A stretch of DNA of 64,000 nt. Origin: Marchantia polymorpha subsp. ruderalis (lineage: Eukaryota > Streptophyta > Marchantiopsida > Marchantiales > Marchantiaceae). Each line of letters begins with the position of its first letter. The stretch's first letter is position 1. The DNA is taken from NCBI GenBank assembly GCA_037833965.1, contig AP031351.1:28780501-28844500 (forward strand), given 5' to 3'. This document shows, piece by piece, positions 36,301 to 49,464 of this stretch. A program made the position numbers and the translations under genes. The notes under the pieces were generated by a model. That model did no database searches. It was given only the letters and a program-made list of their open reading frames with translations, and was not told the origin of the DNA.

Positions 36301-39300
36301 AGGGACGAGCGATGTAGGTTCGCGTTTTCCTGACGGAGAGAAAACTGTAGAGACGATGGACTTCTGACGATTTGAAAGCAGGTCCACTTTGGCGTGACTT
36401 TGGCGTCAAAACATGTGTGGGTCAGCTAGGGCCAACTGCTTACACTTATTTAAAATCTCAGAATATCTTGTATGATTATCGGTTAGTCTTACAGTGTTGT
36501 AGAATTCACTTTCTTCCCTCTTCACTCTTCACACTCCTACTCTGCTGTGACTGCACGAGCACTCTCTACTTCACTCAGATGGTAATCATGATTACGGAAC
36601 TTAGGGAGTCATACGTGGTAAGACAAGTGTGTGAATATCGGAGTCCTCTGCATCACAACTGAAGTAAATGTCTGTCAGTATGGGAAGGCATGGACCTCGT
36701 TCGTTCATAGAAACGTCAGTTGAAATGTATTTTAGTCCTGGCACATGTTTGTTTTTGCATGAATTATCAGAGTGTTTCATCCAACCGGTAGAGAAGCTGA
36801 AGCCCAGCTATGCCTCGAAGGATTGGTGCGTCTCCAGGCTGAACGCTTTTGAGAACTATCAACAACAAAACAGGAGGAGATGAGTACTGGTGAGGATGTG
36901 AGCAACGGCAAGTGTTTCCCAAGAGATCCGACACATCCATTTTATCTCTTCCTCTCCTTGCGAATGATCCGGAAGCGCTTCCTGTAGCAATAGTAAGTGG
37001 TTGGCATAGGATCCCGATTCACGAAGAGAGCTTTCGCATTCACATTCTGACTCGGATGGTAACTGAGACGAGAGACGGACCCTTTAAGCACGAGGTGGTA
37101 CTTAGCCTCCAAGGGAAACTTACGGACCAATATGCAGCCCATTGGATACGACGAGAGTACAATAGCTCATTCGAGATTGCGTGGACTGCATCTATACCAG
37201 TAAGTGTGTACGCTTATCGCCTACTCTATATTTGTTTGTAAGTTATGCAATCCTAGGTCCTTTCGGACAACTTACAGGTGCTTTTTATATGTAAATCAAG
37301 CAATTCCTCTCGATTCACTATTATTTACTTATGTTCACATGTATACGATTTTAGAATGAAAGTCTATCGACGGCAAGGGTAAAAACACTCTCTCAAAATG
37401 CCTCGAGAGGAGCCAAAGTTACCACAAGACTTAAGGTAGGGAGGCAAGGTTTGTGTTGGGGTGGGGAAAAGTCCGGTGGAAGAGCTCAGAAGGAAGTAGT
37501 TGTATATGTTGAGAAACAGCTCCAGTCTCTATCAGTGACCATGATATGAAAAGACTATGCACACCATCTAAGAATTTGTAGTTTTAGTAGAACTCGGCTT
37601 ACACGCTGGGAAATAAAGGTCAAGGCGTGGTTAACTCGGACATGCGGTACTTTACGAAAGCAAACCTCCCATGTGCTGTCAAAAGTTGTGACGACAAACA
37701 TTTGTCGCATCCAAAATTATTCTGAAAATAAGTCACACAAAAGATGGTTGATTTCGATATATTGACCGCTTAAAAAATGCATGGACACATGTGGTGATCG
37801 AATGAATGGTAAAGAGAGGTTATGGAGAGTTAGCGTATACTCCCTACATGCCCATATGATACAAAGTGTATTGACTGACGTAGGCGTTTTTACATGGCAT
37901 CCACGACTTCCATGAGAAACTTCCCATTGGAGCTTGGAATGGCGAACTCAATCTAGCAAGAATGTGGAACTGGAGGAGACAGCTACTTTTTTAGACAGAG
38001 GAGCATAAGAGATGGAAAAGAATATGGCACCCCAGTATTTGCCAGAAGGAGTCAACGCTCATGTGGTGCATATTTTACATATTTTACATTGACCACCTTC
38101 AAACATGGCACTCTGCTGTGCGCGACTGGCAAACTCGGGAGGTGCATCAGATGCGGACAGGATGCGGTGGAAGAGGAATTGCATCTCTTGTGGAGAGGAC
38201 TCCCTCTCCTCCAACATTTGGGATTATATGACCTGGATGGACATGGACAGCCGACTTGTCAAGGATTTGCTCGTTGGCTGTAGCATGACGGTTTGGATAC
38301 ATCCACAGGGGCCACAATGTAGAGGCAGGCATGCATCAACTCCCATCTTATGGTCATGTATTAAGCCTGGAGACGTAATTATTCCCCTCCCATCGCATGG
38401 CTTGGGGTAAACGATCTATTCAGAAGCAGAGCGAAGCATCGGTGAGTATTAAGTTGGTTCAAGTGGATCCATCATCTGAAATTTATATCGAGAACTCTAG
38501 CAAAGTGTATCAAAGAAAATCATAGGAAGCCAGCGCTACAGCTGCTCTCACGTTCCGAGCAAACAAACAGTTGATTCATAATCGATCACAAAAATTCTCT
38601 TACTTTTAAAGGAATTACGATATTTTGCACTAGATTCTCAACGTGAAAAATAAAAAGAAATAATGAAATTTCAAATTGACTGGAATTTGTTTTTCATGAA
38701 TTATAAAAAACATCAACATCATTGAATTAGCGTCATCTGAAGAGCTTATCACTCCGCTGGTACGAGAAAGGACTGGTGAACTCATTGGCTACCTCTACAA
38801 TGCCAGATTTCACACATATTCCTTACAAATTTTGCATGTTATAACTGAGAGTTTTTATTACAGAACTTAAGGTTATTAAGTCATTATAAGTTTTATTTAG
38901 AGATCTTAAATTTGCCCAAGGTTGGCAGAATGAGCAATAGCTAACATCTTACTCTCAGAGTCGGATTTAAGCTGTCGACTACAGATTTGCGAACGAAGCA
39001 AAAATTGCACTCAAACGAATGCGACATCATCATCTATAATGTTGTGTTCTCTTCAATTCTCATATTAATTCTATTTTGACGATATTTTTTAAGATAATTT
39101 TATTATAAGTTTATTATTTCTAAAATGAAGTATCAATGAATACAATTCTTTTCAAATGACATGTATCAAAATGTTCAAAATAAGTTCATCATGGCAATGA
39201 TATAAGATGACATCTCTTCCATTAGGCTTTGATGCAACAGAGCAGGATAAGACGAGGTTGCTTGTGTACCATCATTGTCAAAAGTGTGTGTTGCCGGTCC

Positions 39301-42300
39301 GAGGAGGTGAGCTCACCCTTATCCATTCCGGCCAATGACTCCTCCGGGCGAGTCCTTCACACTTCAAAGAATAGACAATCTTACCAAAAGCAAAGGGGAA
39401 AAAAGAAGGAAAAAAAAAGTAAGCTTGCCATAGCGTGAGATCATGAACCGACTACTAGGCCATTCGCGAAACAACAAGTGGTACGTGGCATGCAGAAGAA
39501 TTGTGTGCAATTGTGGATTCCTTCTTGTCATAAACTTGGAAAGCGTCCTGATACGATACCAGTGACGCCTTAATCACGGTGTCCATGGTATTGTCCGATT
39601 TACAAGCGTAATTGGGGGTACCCGATTAACCACGTTTAATTGGGTACCCCCCATTGCGAATTTCAGAATACATGTGATCACTCGTTTTAGGCCACATTCA
39701 CCCGATGTACGTATACCCAAGTTTGATAAGCAAGAAATTACGTGCTTTAAGCCACTTTCCCCTTCTTTCAGCCGAACAAGATGGCTTGTGTGCACATATG
39801 ATTCGACAACGAGCAGACAGGAACCAATGGTAATGAGCTCAACGTGGCATACAGGGCAAATAAAGGTAACCTCCGAGCGACGCAGAGAAGGACCCCCACC
39901 ACCACGACGTTTCAAAATATAATGAATTTCCTTTTTCTAAAAATGGGTTGTTAGTCCATCCCGGTCCTTTATCAACAAAAATTCCACTGATCTAAATTGG
40001 CAATATCTTTCCACACATAGAATGGCTCAAACCACTTCTACTCGTCTTGAATTCGAGAGTGTTTTAGGTTCAAGCGAGTCCGACCGCAACGTCTGCAAGT
40101 ATTGGCACCATAATACTCAGTATTTATAGTTAGACAAGAAAGTAAGAAAGACTGGCACATGGACTCGCAATCTCCGAGCCTTTGTCTTCCAAAAGACTGG
40201 AATACAAACCAATTACATTCTAGTCATCGCCATAAACCCGGTCATACGGTCCAGCGGACTTTCACAATCAACAGCATCTAAGCTGGAGACAGAGGAGTAA
40301 CCTCTTGTTCCACACTGTAGGGACGGCCGTTCATACTGCACGAACCAGTCTCTACAGCGCCGTCTCCTCAGTCAAGTATGGACTATCGACTGTCCAAATG
40401 TTCTACTAATGCGCAGGACCCGTAAGCCAATGAACTCGGCTCATATCCACATTTATGACCGCCGGTTCGTCTCATTGCGCCGCGTCACCGGACCCGGACA
40501 GGGAGTCGGTTTTGCTATAGCCGGCAGCTCCCGCGGGTAATCCCTGCGTCTGAGGAATTCCAGTTACCTCGAGATGTAAATACCCGCAAGGCGTGCGTAT
40601 ATTTAAGTCTGTGAAATGCTGTGCAGTCAATAGTAAAGGTGATCTCTCTCTCCGGTACATAACCTGGACCGAGCCGCCGACGACCTGGAAGGGACCGGCG
40701 TACAGGTCACGTCAGTTTGGAGCGGGCTAGAATCTCTGGGCATCCGGTGAATATGCTGCGGTAGAAAGTATTCACCGATCTAGGGGGCGCGACCTGAGAG
40801 GCGCTCGGGCTAAATTTAGATATGGTTTATTAACGGGTTCTACCAGGGTGTTGGAGGAAGACAAGGTGGGTCCGACCCTTGTCCATGTCGCGAAAGCGAA
40901 TCACGAAAGTGCGAGATGCAGACAGTGTGTTCTGACCTGTTCCAGTATAGCATTTCATGTTGATATAAGGACAATGATAACCGCTGTAGTTTGCTCTGCG
41001 TTGCGGAGAAGCTACACCAACAGTTTAACTCTTCATCTGTCACGAATAATCAGGCCATGAAGAGAGGAGACTCAAGTGCAAGGCTGAATCAATTCAGCAG
41101 CAGTTTGACAGTGCGGTAGTTAAGTGCCAGGCGAGGATTGATGTGCTTACGATATCAATGGTCCCAGTTTTGAACCAGTAAGTTCAGATTCATTTATAGA
41201 TATGTCCTAAAGAAAGAAACAAGTAGCAAATATGGAGTTGTTTTCAAATTAGGTTCTATGGGAACTAACATTGTTCAGCTGAGGTACTAAGGGATTGGAA
41301 ATTGAACCCGTGTGGAAATAATTGTATAGGATGATGGTGATAAGTTTAGTATTCTGAAAGATTCTTCTTTTTACTGCGTTTGTAACGTTGAGATCTGGCT
41401 CAAAAACTATGGACGTCATAATATATCATTATGAATGTTTTTTGAATGTATGGTTTGATCATCTGTTTTTCTTGACGTGAAATGAGGTGTCAAGGTTGCA
41501 GTGTTCAATAGTACACAGTTGATGGAGTGTCATCTACTGTAGCTTCACTTCTCTTCAATAACAAATTTGAAGTGGGTACACCGCGTCAAGATTGTTTATT
41601 TTTCTTTACATTGCAAGTGCATGGGGTACTAATCTACTTTAGAAATATGCTAATAGGTCATTTTCAGATTAAGTGGCACGCAAACTTGAGAAGAATAATC
41701 AGATTGTTATGGATTTTCTTGGAAAATAAGATTGATTACATCAATTGTTCAAGGAAAACTTGCCAAGTTCTCACATAGATACATACCATATTATAAATAT
41801 ATGTTGGATTGAAATCTCATGTCCACACATATTTTACGTTTTCTAATGACTTTCATTACATACTGAATATGTTTTATGTTTGTGGCTTTGATCAATTGAC
41901 ACGTAATATTATGGATGAGTAAGTGTGATTGTTCTTTTATTTGTTACCTTCACAAAGGAATGGAAGACATGAAGAGACGATGTTTAGTGTTTAAAGACTA
42001 CAAAAAGTAAATGAGTCTACAATGCACATAGAGATACTTGTCACGCAATTTCTGATTTATAAATAAATAAATAAAACTCCTCACTTGGTTTAGATTTTTT
42101 GACAGGATATTTTGAATCACACAAGTTTAGAAAAAAGGTCATGAATCAATTATCTCTTGTGTATATTGGGTTGTTTATGCATATATCATGCATTAATAGA
42201 CAAAATCTATCACAATGATATTCAATATACATTGCACAGAAGCCATTGTGTTTTGATAGACAAATATTTGTTAATTTTTATGCATTATTTTTTCCTTAAC

Positions 42301-43900
42301 ATGAAAAGGATATTATTTTATCATACCTTATAAATAACCTATGATAAAGTAATATCTTTTGAGAATTTTTTCATGAATGTGATGATGATTTTGTTTTGCA
42401 AGGTTTTTGAGTAAATATATCAATCACCAAATATAAATAAATGACTAAATGTGGTGTATAAATTATGTTTCAATTAGATTGCGACTTTTGCATCAGACTA
42501 GAATAATAATAATAAAAGTGCTGTAAGTTTTGTTTATTTCATCTTGTTAATTGTTAATTTTAATTAACAATTAATTAATTAATTTGTTAATTTGTTGATT
42601 TTCCATGTCCTTGAAACCTCTTAAATCATTTCAAACATCTTAAATCTTTGTCTACTCAAGCTTGAAATCATCACACCAAAAAGTTGTATAGCTACATTGT
42701 TATACATTGAAGAACTTTTTGTTTCATCAAGATTGAATCTTCTTTGATATACATTAGAAAGATTGATCTATTTATTTCTTTTATTAGGATACTTTATGAA
42801 ACAAGGAAATATTTATAGAGCCTTATTTTATTTTTCTACATTTTTTTAGTCTTTTTTTTCTACCTCAATGGTTTTTTTAATGAAAAAATCAATTTATATG
42901 ATCAATAGCAAAAAAAAATTGCAAAACACCGGTTTTGGTTCAGAAAAAATTTATTTTGAGGTGAATTTCAGTTTCAGTGATTTTTACTATCTAGCATCAT
43001 CTTGTAGGCTTGAAATTCTATTGTCAAAGTTTAGTTTTTGATCTTTTTTTAAACATGACGCATCTTCTAAAGAGAAATGTATGTCATCAACATATGACTC
43101 TATCATTTTGAAATGTCAAATAGTTTTTGAGGAATTTTGTTTCACTGCCAACTTATATAATGTAATTGCAAGCAAAGGTTTTTTTTTCTATGGAGAGTGC
43201 AAATGTGGTATTTGATATATGCCAACCAAATATAACTTAACAATCCAAATATCTTATTCACATTGATCTCCTTTGTATGCATTAATAGCCATTGAGATTG
43301 AGCAGGAAGACATATTTTTGGATATTTCATGTGGCCTAGACGATTTAAGATGTGGGCTTCGGTTTCGAACCCCACTAAGAACAGAGAAAGCACACGGCTG
43401 GAGATGGAAAACCTAGAAAAAATGTCAGAGCAAAACCAGGGATGGAAGTAAGAAGAGAACAGGGAAGATGGATTATTTATTGTTCCTGTGAAGAGTGCTC
43501 TCGTAACGGGAAGTTGCGGTGACTGCACACCGTCGGTGCAGAGCGCGCCGTCGCGAATGGCGATCAGTGCTGGCGATGTCGGGAGAGGACGGCACGGGGC
43601 TGGGTCTTCGAGGCAACAGGGAGGACCGAAAATCGAAAGTAGCGCCGGAGAGCGAACAGCGAATGGGGAAGAGCTGTGGCGATGGCGGAGGAAATCTGGA
43701 ATTGCGAGAGTAGCAGGCGAGTGAGAAAATCTGGAATTGCAGGGCGGAGGGGGCCTCGGTAAAGACTGCAGCAGATGCCCGCATGGGCCCGCGGGGTGAT
43801 GAGGATGCATAGGCGGCAGCAGCAGCAGCAGCCGAAGCAGCAGAGCAGAGCGGAAGAAGCGATTGCCGATGAGGTAATGCATGAGGAATTGTTTTTGTTT
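36301..43900. other. Gene-poor stretch, partly AT-rich
   Basis: No gene recognised. A 109-residue frame at 36912-37241 (+) has no known domain. Around 38.1 kb a short frame has a CxxC and 'EEELHLLW' pattern that weakly recalls a reverse-transcriptase zinc-binding segment. 40.4-40.8 kb is a GC-rich patch with terminal-repeat-like features. 41.8-43.1 kb is AT-rich. From about 43.5 kb the sequence becomes GC-rich toward the TBC gene promoter. Confidence 0.4.
39610..39654. repeat. Imperfect hairpin, 20-bp arms
   Basis: AATTGGGGGTACCCGATTAA at 39610-39629 pairs with TTAATTGGGTACCCCCCATT at 39635-39654 with two mismatches, around a 5-nt spacer. Confidence 0.7.
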
Positions 43901-43929
43901 TTGCGAGGGTGGACGAAACGATGGTGGTG

Positions 43930-44631
43930 GGGAGGCATGGAGGGAGGGAGGGAGGTGGGGGAGAGGACGGAGGCGTGAGTAGCTGCAGCAGCAGCAGCGG
44001 CAGTACGTATTGACTCTTGCGTTCGGTTTCGCGTCTTCCAGTGGCAAAGCAAAGCAAAGCAAAGCAAGGCAGGAGGGCACGCCCGCGCAGAGAGAGACGA
44101 GGGAGGTGGGGAGGAAGAGAGAGAGAGAGTCAGTCGGTCAGTCAGTCGAGCGAAGCAGCGAGGCGCTGAGACGAGAAGGATAGTAGAGAGGCGATCACAT
44201 CGCTGCCGAATCGTCGAGTGTAGAGGGAGAGGGAGAGATTGAGATTGAGAGGGCGAGAGTGTGTGATGGATGGGGGAGAGGGATAGTTGTAGCGAAGAGA
44301 AAGAGATGAAGAAAGGATGGGAGGGTGAAAAAGAGAACATGACGGAGCCCTCGCTTGTCCTCGTCTATGTCGTGATTGATTGATTGATTGATTGATAATC
44401 AGTTCGGAGGACGAGAGGGAAGCGAGACGGGGTCCGTCTGCTGGGTGGGTGGGTGCGAGGAGGGACGGACTAAGAAATGATGGCGGAGTGAGTGTGAAGG
44501 GTGGTAGTGGTGGTGCTGGGGGTTGTAAAGGGAGTAGGAAAGAGCGAGAGGCTCTTGGGCGAGGCAAAAGGGCTGAATCGGTGACGCCGAGCTCGTGCGC
44601 ACGGGTGGGGAGTGGGGAGGAGGAGGAAGAT
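43930..44631 (+). promoter_or_regulatory. Purine-rich probable promoter and 5' UTR of the TBC gene
   Basis: GA-rich tracts, an AAAGC pentamer repeat (44046-44066), a GTCAGTCG repeat and an ATTG repeat (about 44374-44396) precede the first in-frame ATG at 44632. GA-rich leaders are common in plants. No TATA box is obvious, so the transcription start is not placed. The long minus-strand frames across this stretch are low-complexity mirrors of the GA tracts. Confidence 0.5.
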
Positions 44632-47600
44632 ATGCCACAGAGTCAGAATGGGCTCAGTGCGGAAACGGAAGAAGCAGGAGGATGTGCCAATGGGAGCGAC
44701 GATGAAAGTATTAACGGGGGACTGAAAGGCAGCCCCAGGTGGTCACGAGTGAGCAGCGGTACCAAAGGATGGCGTTTGAGAGGGGTGGAATGGCGTGTGA
44801 AGCTTGGCGTCTTGCCAGGCAGCGCTGCCTCTGTCGATGCGATGCGCCGCGCCACTGCCGATGGCCGTCGGAGGTGAGCATGTGGTTTCACACACTTCCG
44901 CACCACCATCAGGATTCTTTTCGCTGAGCTTCATGTCGATCGGTCGTGTATTTGAGATTGAGTCGTATGCTTATCACTGGAGATACTTATGCATCTGCAG
45001 ATCCCACATCTTTCATGCCAGTAAGTATGATTCTCGGCAAGATTAATCTGCTGAGCTCTATGTGAGCAATTCTTATGATGAGAAAATATTCAAACTCTCA
45101 TAGATTTTATCGAACTGGCTGTAGTCACTGAGGAGTTTCTCATTCACTCAATACCCGAGGCCGCAGTGCAGTGCAGTGCAGTTCACTTCAGTTTAGTTTC
45201 AGTAGGCTAGAATAGTGGCCTTTCTCTGGCTGTTCAAGTGACTTACATAAATTCTTGCAATTCTTCTCGTATTCGTTCATTCCATTCTCCTGCAATGGCA
45301 GAAGCCTCGGGTCTCATGTATAAAAGTTACCTTCTTCACTAATCTGAACTAGAGTCTTTGTCTCAGTCGTGGAAAATCCTTGGACTTTGCAAGTGTGTCA
45401 CTTTGAATTGTCATGTTGTATGGGACTGCCGCCTTGACCGTTTTCGTGAGAAACTTGTTTACCTTCTTAAATTATCACTATGCAGCCGGCCCCGAATGAT
45501 TGATGCCTTACATTACAGCTATCCAAATTGTCGTCTGTACCTTTGTCACGCATTGGAGCTTTGGTACTATGCTTTTCTCATGGGGATTTACCTCTAGGTG
45601 TAGAATATCAGTTGACTTTTATGGTGTGTCTTGCTAGTATGGCACATCCACATCAGAACTGACCTGAACCCTCTTTCCCATGATGCCGGTTATCCGATTG
45701 TCTTACAGGCAATTTACAATGCTTTTGGTAGCCAGGAAGGATCAGAGGGAATGCCGTGCTTTATTTAGCTGAGTCTGGATGATTCTCATGCTGGTGCTTC
45801 ATTGAGTTCACTTCGCAAGCCCTTACTGCTTTTTTCTTTTGGTTAAATTTATCATGTTGGGTGGTCGCAGATATGCAGATCTACGAAGACGGCTGCTGGT
45901 CGATCCTCACATTATGGACGATGATGAGGAAGATACTAGCATGGATAATCCACTTTCCCTCGATCCTGGTAAGCAGTTGTAACATTTTTTGGAACATTCT
46001 TTCCTTGAGTTCTTAGTTTGGAAATGTCATGTGCCTTCTCCTCGTCTGTGATGTCCCGCTAATTTTACTGAGGTAATGCGATGGCGTTGGAATGTTTGTG
46101 ATAACAAATCAAAATGGGATGACATGAATGCAGAAAGCGTTTGGGGTCGGTACTTCCGGAATGCCGAATTGGAGAAGACTATCGACAAGGATCTTACACG
46201 GTTATATCCTGAGCACGGCATCTTCTTCCAGAGTGCTCCTTGTCAGGCTATGATGCGACGTATCTTGCTCGTGTGGTCCCTCATCCACCCACAATTCAGC
46301 TACCGTCAAGGTGGGGTTTATAATCTATTTTACGTACAGATACTCAAGTTCCTTTGGTTTGTTGACGAATTGCTCTCGGCTGAAGCTCCATTGAAGAAGA
46401 ACTTCAATGGAGCTTCTGGAGGTTCTCAAAGGAGGTTGTCCGTTCAAATGCGTGTACTCAGATGTACCCGTCGTCAGCAGATTCGACACGGAGAGCAGTT
46501 CGGTTGTTCACGTCCATTTTTAACGAATCTTTTGACTTTTGCAGGCATGCACGAATTGCTTGCACCGCTGCTATATGTTCTACACGTCGATGTTGTGCGC
46601 CTGTCACAAGTGAAGCATCGATTCGAAGACCTTTTTGATGATAGATTTGACAGCCTGTCTCTTCAAGAAGACCATGTGAGGGATAAAGTGGAGTCGGCCA
46701 AGAAATTTGTAGGGGAGATGATAATAGCAGGAGACTCGATAAATTTCGATGATAAAGGGCAGAAAACTGCGGATCCTGCAGCCGATTCTGATGAAAAAAG
46801 GGTTGACCTAAGTGTTATCGTCCAGGGCAGCGATATGTATGGAGTTGAGGGCGAGTTGGGTGCTCTTCTTTCAGCTCGATTTTTAGAGCATGATGCTTAC
46901 TGTATGCTGGATGCCATGCTCATTGGGCAGGGTGGGGCTGTGTCAATGGCTGCCTACTTCTCTTCACCACCAGGTGTAAGTGTACCTCCAGTAATAGAAG
47001 CATCGGCTGCTCTCTATCGGACCTTGGCTGCTGCTGACATCTCTCTTTACACTCATCTCGTGGAACTGGGGGTGGAACCACAGTTCTTCGCTCTTCGTTG
47101 GCTTCGTCTGCTCTTTGGGCGAGAGTTCATTCTTGAGGACTTGTTGCGCGTGTGGGACGCTATCTTAACAGCAGATAACACTCCTCTTTTCGTGGAAGAT
47201 GGAGACGAGGATAGCTGCATTTTGAGGTTCTCCCAGAGAAGTGCGCTCATCTCTTCTATGGCGGTTTCAATGCTTCTCTATGTCCGGCCAGCTCTGCTTG
47301 CAGCCCCTGATGCTACGGCCTGTCTGCAACGCTTGCTCAACTTTCCACAAATTCCGGATGTGAGGAACTTGATTGATAGTGCCAGGTCGCTTCAGCCTCT
47401 CGCACGAGCAGCTGAAAGATCCCCGACCCCAACTGTACCAAGAAGCACTCGTGCGTCTGAAATTAGTAGGAATGGCAAGCATGCTCGCAGTGGTAGTATT
47501 TCTCCACCGACTACTACGCATCATGTCATGCGTCATCAAAAATCAGCCTCGTGTTCTCCGGATGTCTTAAGAGTGTCCATGTCCTTGCCGGGAAGTTATT

Positions 47601-49464
47601 GGGAAGAGAAATGGACTCACTCTGTTCTTCAAAGGAAGTCTCCGGAGGAGCTGTTCAGCCCCAGGACAAGCAAGTTGGAGGCAGTCGTAAGGAATCAGGA
47701 AAATGTCGATAGAGATACGTCTTCGGCGATGCTGAGCAGGAGTGTCAGCGAAGGAAGACATCAGCTCAATCTCCCATTAGCTCAATCTGCTGTAGCTCAG
47801 CCCGCGTCTGGTTCGCCTGACACTTCTCAGGATTCCAGTGACGAAGAGGGAAGGGAGATGCTGGGAAGAAGTGAGAAAGCCCCTGGAGTGACCAGAGACT
47901 CCAAGGACTCTTCGGCTGAGTCGGTTGCCAGTACGAGTGACTGTGACGGTTCTCGTGATAGTGATAGTGAGGGTCAGGAGTTATTGAGTCATCGTAGGGC
48001 ATCTACGGACGAAGAAGGTTCTGCGACTTCTCCAGCTCTAAGGTTGAAGCTTTCATGCGCGGATAGTTGTTTGGAGGATGAAAATCCTGGAAGTCCTCAG
48101 GAGACGAAAATAAACTCTTGTGTCACTTCCGGTTGTTGTCAGAAGCCCGATGAGCAGAAGAAGAGTAGCTCAGCTAAACCATGTCAGAGAAGGGTTTCAT
48201 CGGACTCCCAATTGCCGGTTTCCGGCAGCGGCGGTACTCTGGAGTCAGATGTTAAACCTCGAAATGTGTCTTCCTCAACTCAAATGGGTATAGAAACCGA
48301 GGCAGTTCGGCTGGGAGCTGAGAATGGAAGTGTGTGTTTGCCGGTAAGCAGCAGTAATTCACCCCTTCATGAAGAAAGTACTAAAGTAAAATCACCATGT
48401 GTTTCGGATTCACAATTAAGAATGGGTATTGTATCTAGTGCAAGTTGCGAAAACTTGAAGTCACAGGATGCAGAGTCTACACGTACTTCCCAATCTCCCT
48501 TACCCGAATCTGTAGTTGAGGGCCAAGGAGGTGACCGAAGTGGGGTGGAGGATACGTCAAGAAGTGTCGATAGTTCACCTCTTCCATCGAAGTTCAAAGC
48601 CGAGGCTCCTACAGCGCAACCAGCACGGTTAGGCAGGCTGAACTGGGTTTGGAGTCTCGGCCGGGCCAGCTTTGGAGACAAAACAGCTCCCAGCAAAATT
48701 GAAACTACGACTAGCTCAGTTGTCCATCCCACGAGTGGAAATGTTAGTGACACCGAGGGATTAGGCAGTCCTCTTGCTAATGGGGTGAGGAAGCCGAAGC
48801 GGTGGTGGCGTTCCAACAATGACGTGGTGCCTGAAGAATTTGTGGCAACTACTAGCAGTGATGACAGCATTGCTGCTGAGCATTCTGCTGTTACTCTGCA
48901 AGTCGATGATGTGAAGAACACAAATGAGTCAGTTTTCATTGGCTCGGGTGTGCTGCAGAAGGAGGATGTGTCAGTGGAGACACAAGTTACTTCTCAAGAG
49001 GCCGTTAAGAAGCCAAAGGAGAAAACTCCCTCAGCAGCTTTGCAAGCACTTGGTCAGGCAATGCTGGAGCACGTTCAGGTCTGTTGTCGGAAACTTCTTA
49101 GCAGGGCATCCCTGGCCCACCGTCTGTTAGAAACTTTATCTTCGCTAAAGTGAATCTTCCCTTTTGCTCCTTGTTGGACGATAGGCATTAAGCCTTTTTT
49201 TGCGGACGGAGTAAGGTACAGGGCCAAGTTTGAACCTTGTTTTTCTTGGTTTCTCTCATCTCTGTTTTTCACTTCATGCAGGTTCTTGAGTCTTCTTTGG
49301 CCCAAAAAGCATCGGTTTTGGGCATGGAAACCATGATGTGGACTCCCGCCGTTCGAGAAAAAAGTGAGGGCACCAGGAGTAGTCTTGGTGGCAAGAGTCA
49401 AGCTGCAGCTTTAGCAGCTATCGCTGAGCTTCGAAAAATTAGCAATGCTTTACAGCAAATGTAA
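44632..49464 (+). CDS. TBC1D5-like Rab GTPase-activating protein
   Basis: Five exons: 44632-44873, 45871-45968, 46134-46310, 46545-49078 and 49282-49464. All junctions are GT-AG and the phases agree, giving about 1,077 residues. It should speed GTP hydrolysis on a Rab GTPase and so regulate membrane traffic; TBC1D5 homologues act with retromer and in autophagy. The start reads WRLRGVEWRVKLGVLP, then RYADLRRRLLVDPH, the usual N-terminus of this family. The TBC domain spans about residues 60-390. It has the arginine-finger motif IDKDLTR (residues 130-136) and the glutamine-finger motif YRQ (170-172), so it should be catalytically active. GVEPQFFALRWLRLLFGREF (about 350-370) is the conserved C-terminal part. 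The rest is serine-rich and acidic, probably disordered, with a WVWSLGR segment typical of plant members and a C-terminal helical segment. The start is the first in-frame ATG. Confidence 0.9.
46311..46544 (+). other. Stop-free 234-bp intron inside the TBC domain
   Basis: The donor follows TACCGTCAAG and the acceptor is TTTTGCAG; splicing restores YRQGMHELLAP, the expected family sequence. The intron is 78 codons long and open in the coding frame, so retention would insert 78 residues directly after the catalytic YRQ. It also holds a perfect 15-bp stem at 46382-46416. I call it an intron because splicing restores the family sequence exactly. Confidence 0.85.
46382..46416 (+). repeat. Perfect hairpin within the TBC intron
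   Basis: GAAGCTCCATTGAAG at 46382-46396 and CTTCAATGGAGCTTC at 46402-46416 are exact reverse complements around AAGAA. Confidence 0.95.

Noticed and set aside
39574-39915. Minus-strand 113-residue frame with a CPVC motif
   Set aside because: A single CxxC and no further zinc ligands at suitable spacing; it includes an internal duplication and a hairpin, and looks non-coding.
43330-43385. GGTTTCGAACCCC, resembling a tRNA T-arm
   Set aside because: Neither strand allows a 5-bp T stem with a proper acceptor and anticodon arm at normal distances.
43142-44567. Long minus-strand frames of 312, 258, 194 and 141 residues
   Set aside because: They are low-complexity mirrors (Ser/Pro/Leu/Cys runs) of GA-rich and CAG-rich DNA upstream of the TBC gene, overlap each other in different frames and show no domain.
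46076-46133. Reading the TBC gene from an ATG at 46076
   Set aside because: The first 19 codons are intron sequence. Splicing from 45968 to 46134 gives the family-typical NPLSLDPESVWGRYF junction.
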